Shown here: piece after piece, positions 5,876 to 6,439 of the stretch
Layout: each line of letters starts with the position of its first letter
How positions within the stretch are numbered: the stretch's first letter is position 1
Source: UMGS1002 sp050309735
GTDB taxonomy: Bacteria; Bacillota; Clostridia; Oscillospirales; CAG-272
NCBI GenBank assembly: GCA_050309735.1
Contig: JBNRMS010000016.1
Location: 1 to 6,439 of the forward strand
Direction: 5' to 3'
DNA length: 6,439 nucleotides
The notes under the pieces: generated by a model
The model's input: only the letters and a program-made list of their open reading frames with translations
What the model was told of the DNA's origin: nothing
Database searches by the model: none
Made by a program: the position numbers and the translations under genes

Positions 5876-6178
5876 TTAAGCGCTATATGCTCTGTCCAGC
5901 TCCTCAAGCATAGCATAAACGGCCTCATAGCTCTCACAGACATCCTCGGGAACAGTATAGTCCTTTGTAATTTCGCGCAGTCGAGCGAACTCCTCGCCAA
6001 GCTCCGGCAGGCTCGCCCCAGATAGTTTTATTTTTTCTAAGATCACATCAGAAATCTTATGTACCTCATAAAATTCCGGGTGGCTCTTGCCATGCACCCT
6101 CGCCACAACCGGCACATACATTTCAAGTTTTTGCAGATGTTTTGCCGCTGATTTGCCAAAGGTTTGTTTGTTTTTCAT
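5876..6178 (-). CDS. Small RIC-like protein (putative iron-sulfur/metal repair)
   Basis: This 100-residue soluble protein opens the operon. It shows KHLQKLEMYVPVVARVHG (13-30) followed by KSHPEFYEVHKI (31-42), rich in possible metal ligands (H14, E19, H29, H33, E35, E38, H40). The second half has an acidic helical stretch and the conserved-looking YTVPEDVCESYEAVYAMLEELD (74-95). I recall similar short clostridial proteins annotated as 'iron-sulfur cluster repair di-iron protein, ric'; that assignment is from memory, not a search. It lacks the DUF542 half of full ScdA/YtfE proteins and is much shorter than a full hemerythrin bundle. The start ATG at 6178 has AGAGGG 7 nt upstream. An FNR-type promoter precedes it and a metal ATPase follows, which suits a role in metal or Fe-S homeostasis under anaerobic or nitrosative conditions. 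Confidence 0.65.
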   Translation of the reverse strand: MKNKQTFGKSAAKHLQKLEMYVPVVARVHGKSHPEFYEVHKISDVILEKIKLSGASLPELGEEFARLREITKDYTVPEDVCESYEAVYAMLEELDRAYSA

Positions 6179-6248
6179 AATATCGCCCTCTCTCTTATAT
6201 TATTTACTTATTTACTTAGTCGCGAGTTTCTCCGAAACCTGCCGATGT

Positions 6249-6269
6249 GCATACTATATCATAGTATGC
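6249..6269. promoter_or_regulatory. 21-bp perfect dyad over the -10 region of the operon promoter
   Basis: GCATACTAT (6249-6257) and ATAGTATGC (6261-6269) are perfect 9-bp arms around ATC. It overlaps the predicted -10 hexamer and start site, where a bound repressor would block transcription. It may be the site of a metal- or redox-responsive repressor. I cannot match it to a known family. Confidence 0.5.
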
Positions 6270-6294
6270 CGGCAATTACTTTGACCTAAATCAA
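6253..6294 (-). promoter_or_regulatory. Predicted class II FNR-dependent promoter of the RIC-ATPase-HMA operon
   Basis: TTGACCTAAATCAA (6281-6294) matches the FNR box TTGAT-N4-ATCAA at 9 of 10 defined positions. On the minus strand TATAGT (6258-6253) is a 5/6 -10 box. Placing the start 7 nt downstream (6246) puts the centre of the FNR box at -41.5, the class II activator position. No good -35 box is present, as expected for an activated promoter. The start site is inferred. Confidence 0.65.
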
Positions 6295-6406
6295 AAATAA
6301 ATAATATTATCAATAATTTCCACATATCCCGCTCTTGCTGCATCAGGTGTTTTTGTTTTACAATTAACCGGGAGCTTTAAAGCGATATGCTCAGAATCAA
6401 AAAAAG

Positions 6407-6433
6407 CGGCGCGAGGGCTTTGCCCTCGCGCCG
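6407..6433 (-). terminator. Strong terminator of a minus-strand gene beyond the right edge
   Basis: CGGCGCGAGGGC (6407-6418) and GCCCTCGCGCCG (6422-6433) form a perfect 12-bp GC-rich stem with a TTT loop. On the minus strand a run of seven T (6405-6399) follows one base later. No plus-strand gene leads into it, so it probably ends a minus-strand gene outside the window. Between it and the FNR box (6295-6406) I see no gene. Confidence 0.85.
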
Positions 6434-6439
6434 TTTATC

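Noticed and set aside
3943..5913. Several plus-strand reading frames opposite the ATPase
   Set aside because: They are antisense shadows of a clearly recognised ATPase with all family motifs.

Overview
The window looks like a chromosomal segment of an anaerobic, Clostridia-type Firmicute. The evidence is strong AGGAGG-like ribosome binding sites, a near-consensus sigma-A promoter flanked by CIRCE (HrcA) operators, an oxygen-labile FNR-type sensor and a type I-C CRISPR remnant. No gene here identifies the species, so this is inference from the mix of features.

Left part (1-2020): the end of a type I-C CRISPR array, with three 33-bp repeats and 34-bp spacers, is joined directly to the middle of a cas3 gene on the minus strand. 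The cas3 remnant keeps the HD nuclease and first RecA domain but lacks the second RecA domain. None of cas5, cas8c, cas7, cas4, cas1, cas2 or the array leader is present, so the locus looks decayed by an internal deletion (or is an assembly join). Upstream of cas3 lie a probable promoter with a 24-bp dyad, a frameshifted signal-peptide reading frame, and one solitary, diverged CRISPR repeat.

Middle (2021-3730): a small heat shock protein (Hsp20) on the minus strand has a perfect TTGACA-N17-TATAAT promoter sandwiched between two 27-bp CIRCE-like operators. Divergent from it is a Crp/Fnr-family regulator. It carries the E. coli FNR cysteine pattern (C-x2-C-x5-C plus an internal Cys) and the ExxSR recognition helix that reads TTGAT-N4-ATCAA.

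Right part (3736-6439): a three-gene minus-strand operon, transcribed right to left, encodes a small RIC-like protein of about 100 residues, a P1B-type metal ATPase with an unusual CPG transport motif, and a separate one-domain HMA metallochaperone. It converges on the regulator gene across a shared terminator. Upstream of the first gene is a 9/10 match to an FNR box, centred 41.5 bp from a predicted start site, as in class II FNR-activated promoters. The simplest reading is a local circuit in which the FNR-type sensor activates metal export and Fe-S or metal repair functions next door. The right edge has the terminator of a further minus-strand gene lying outside the window.
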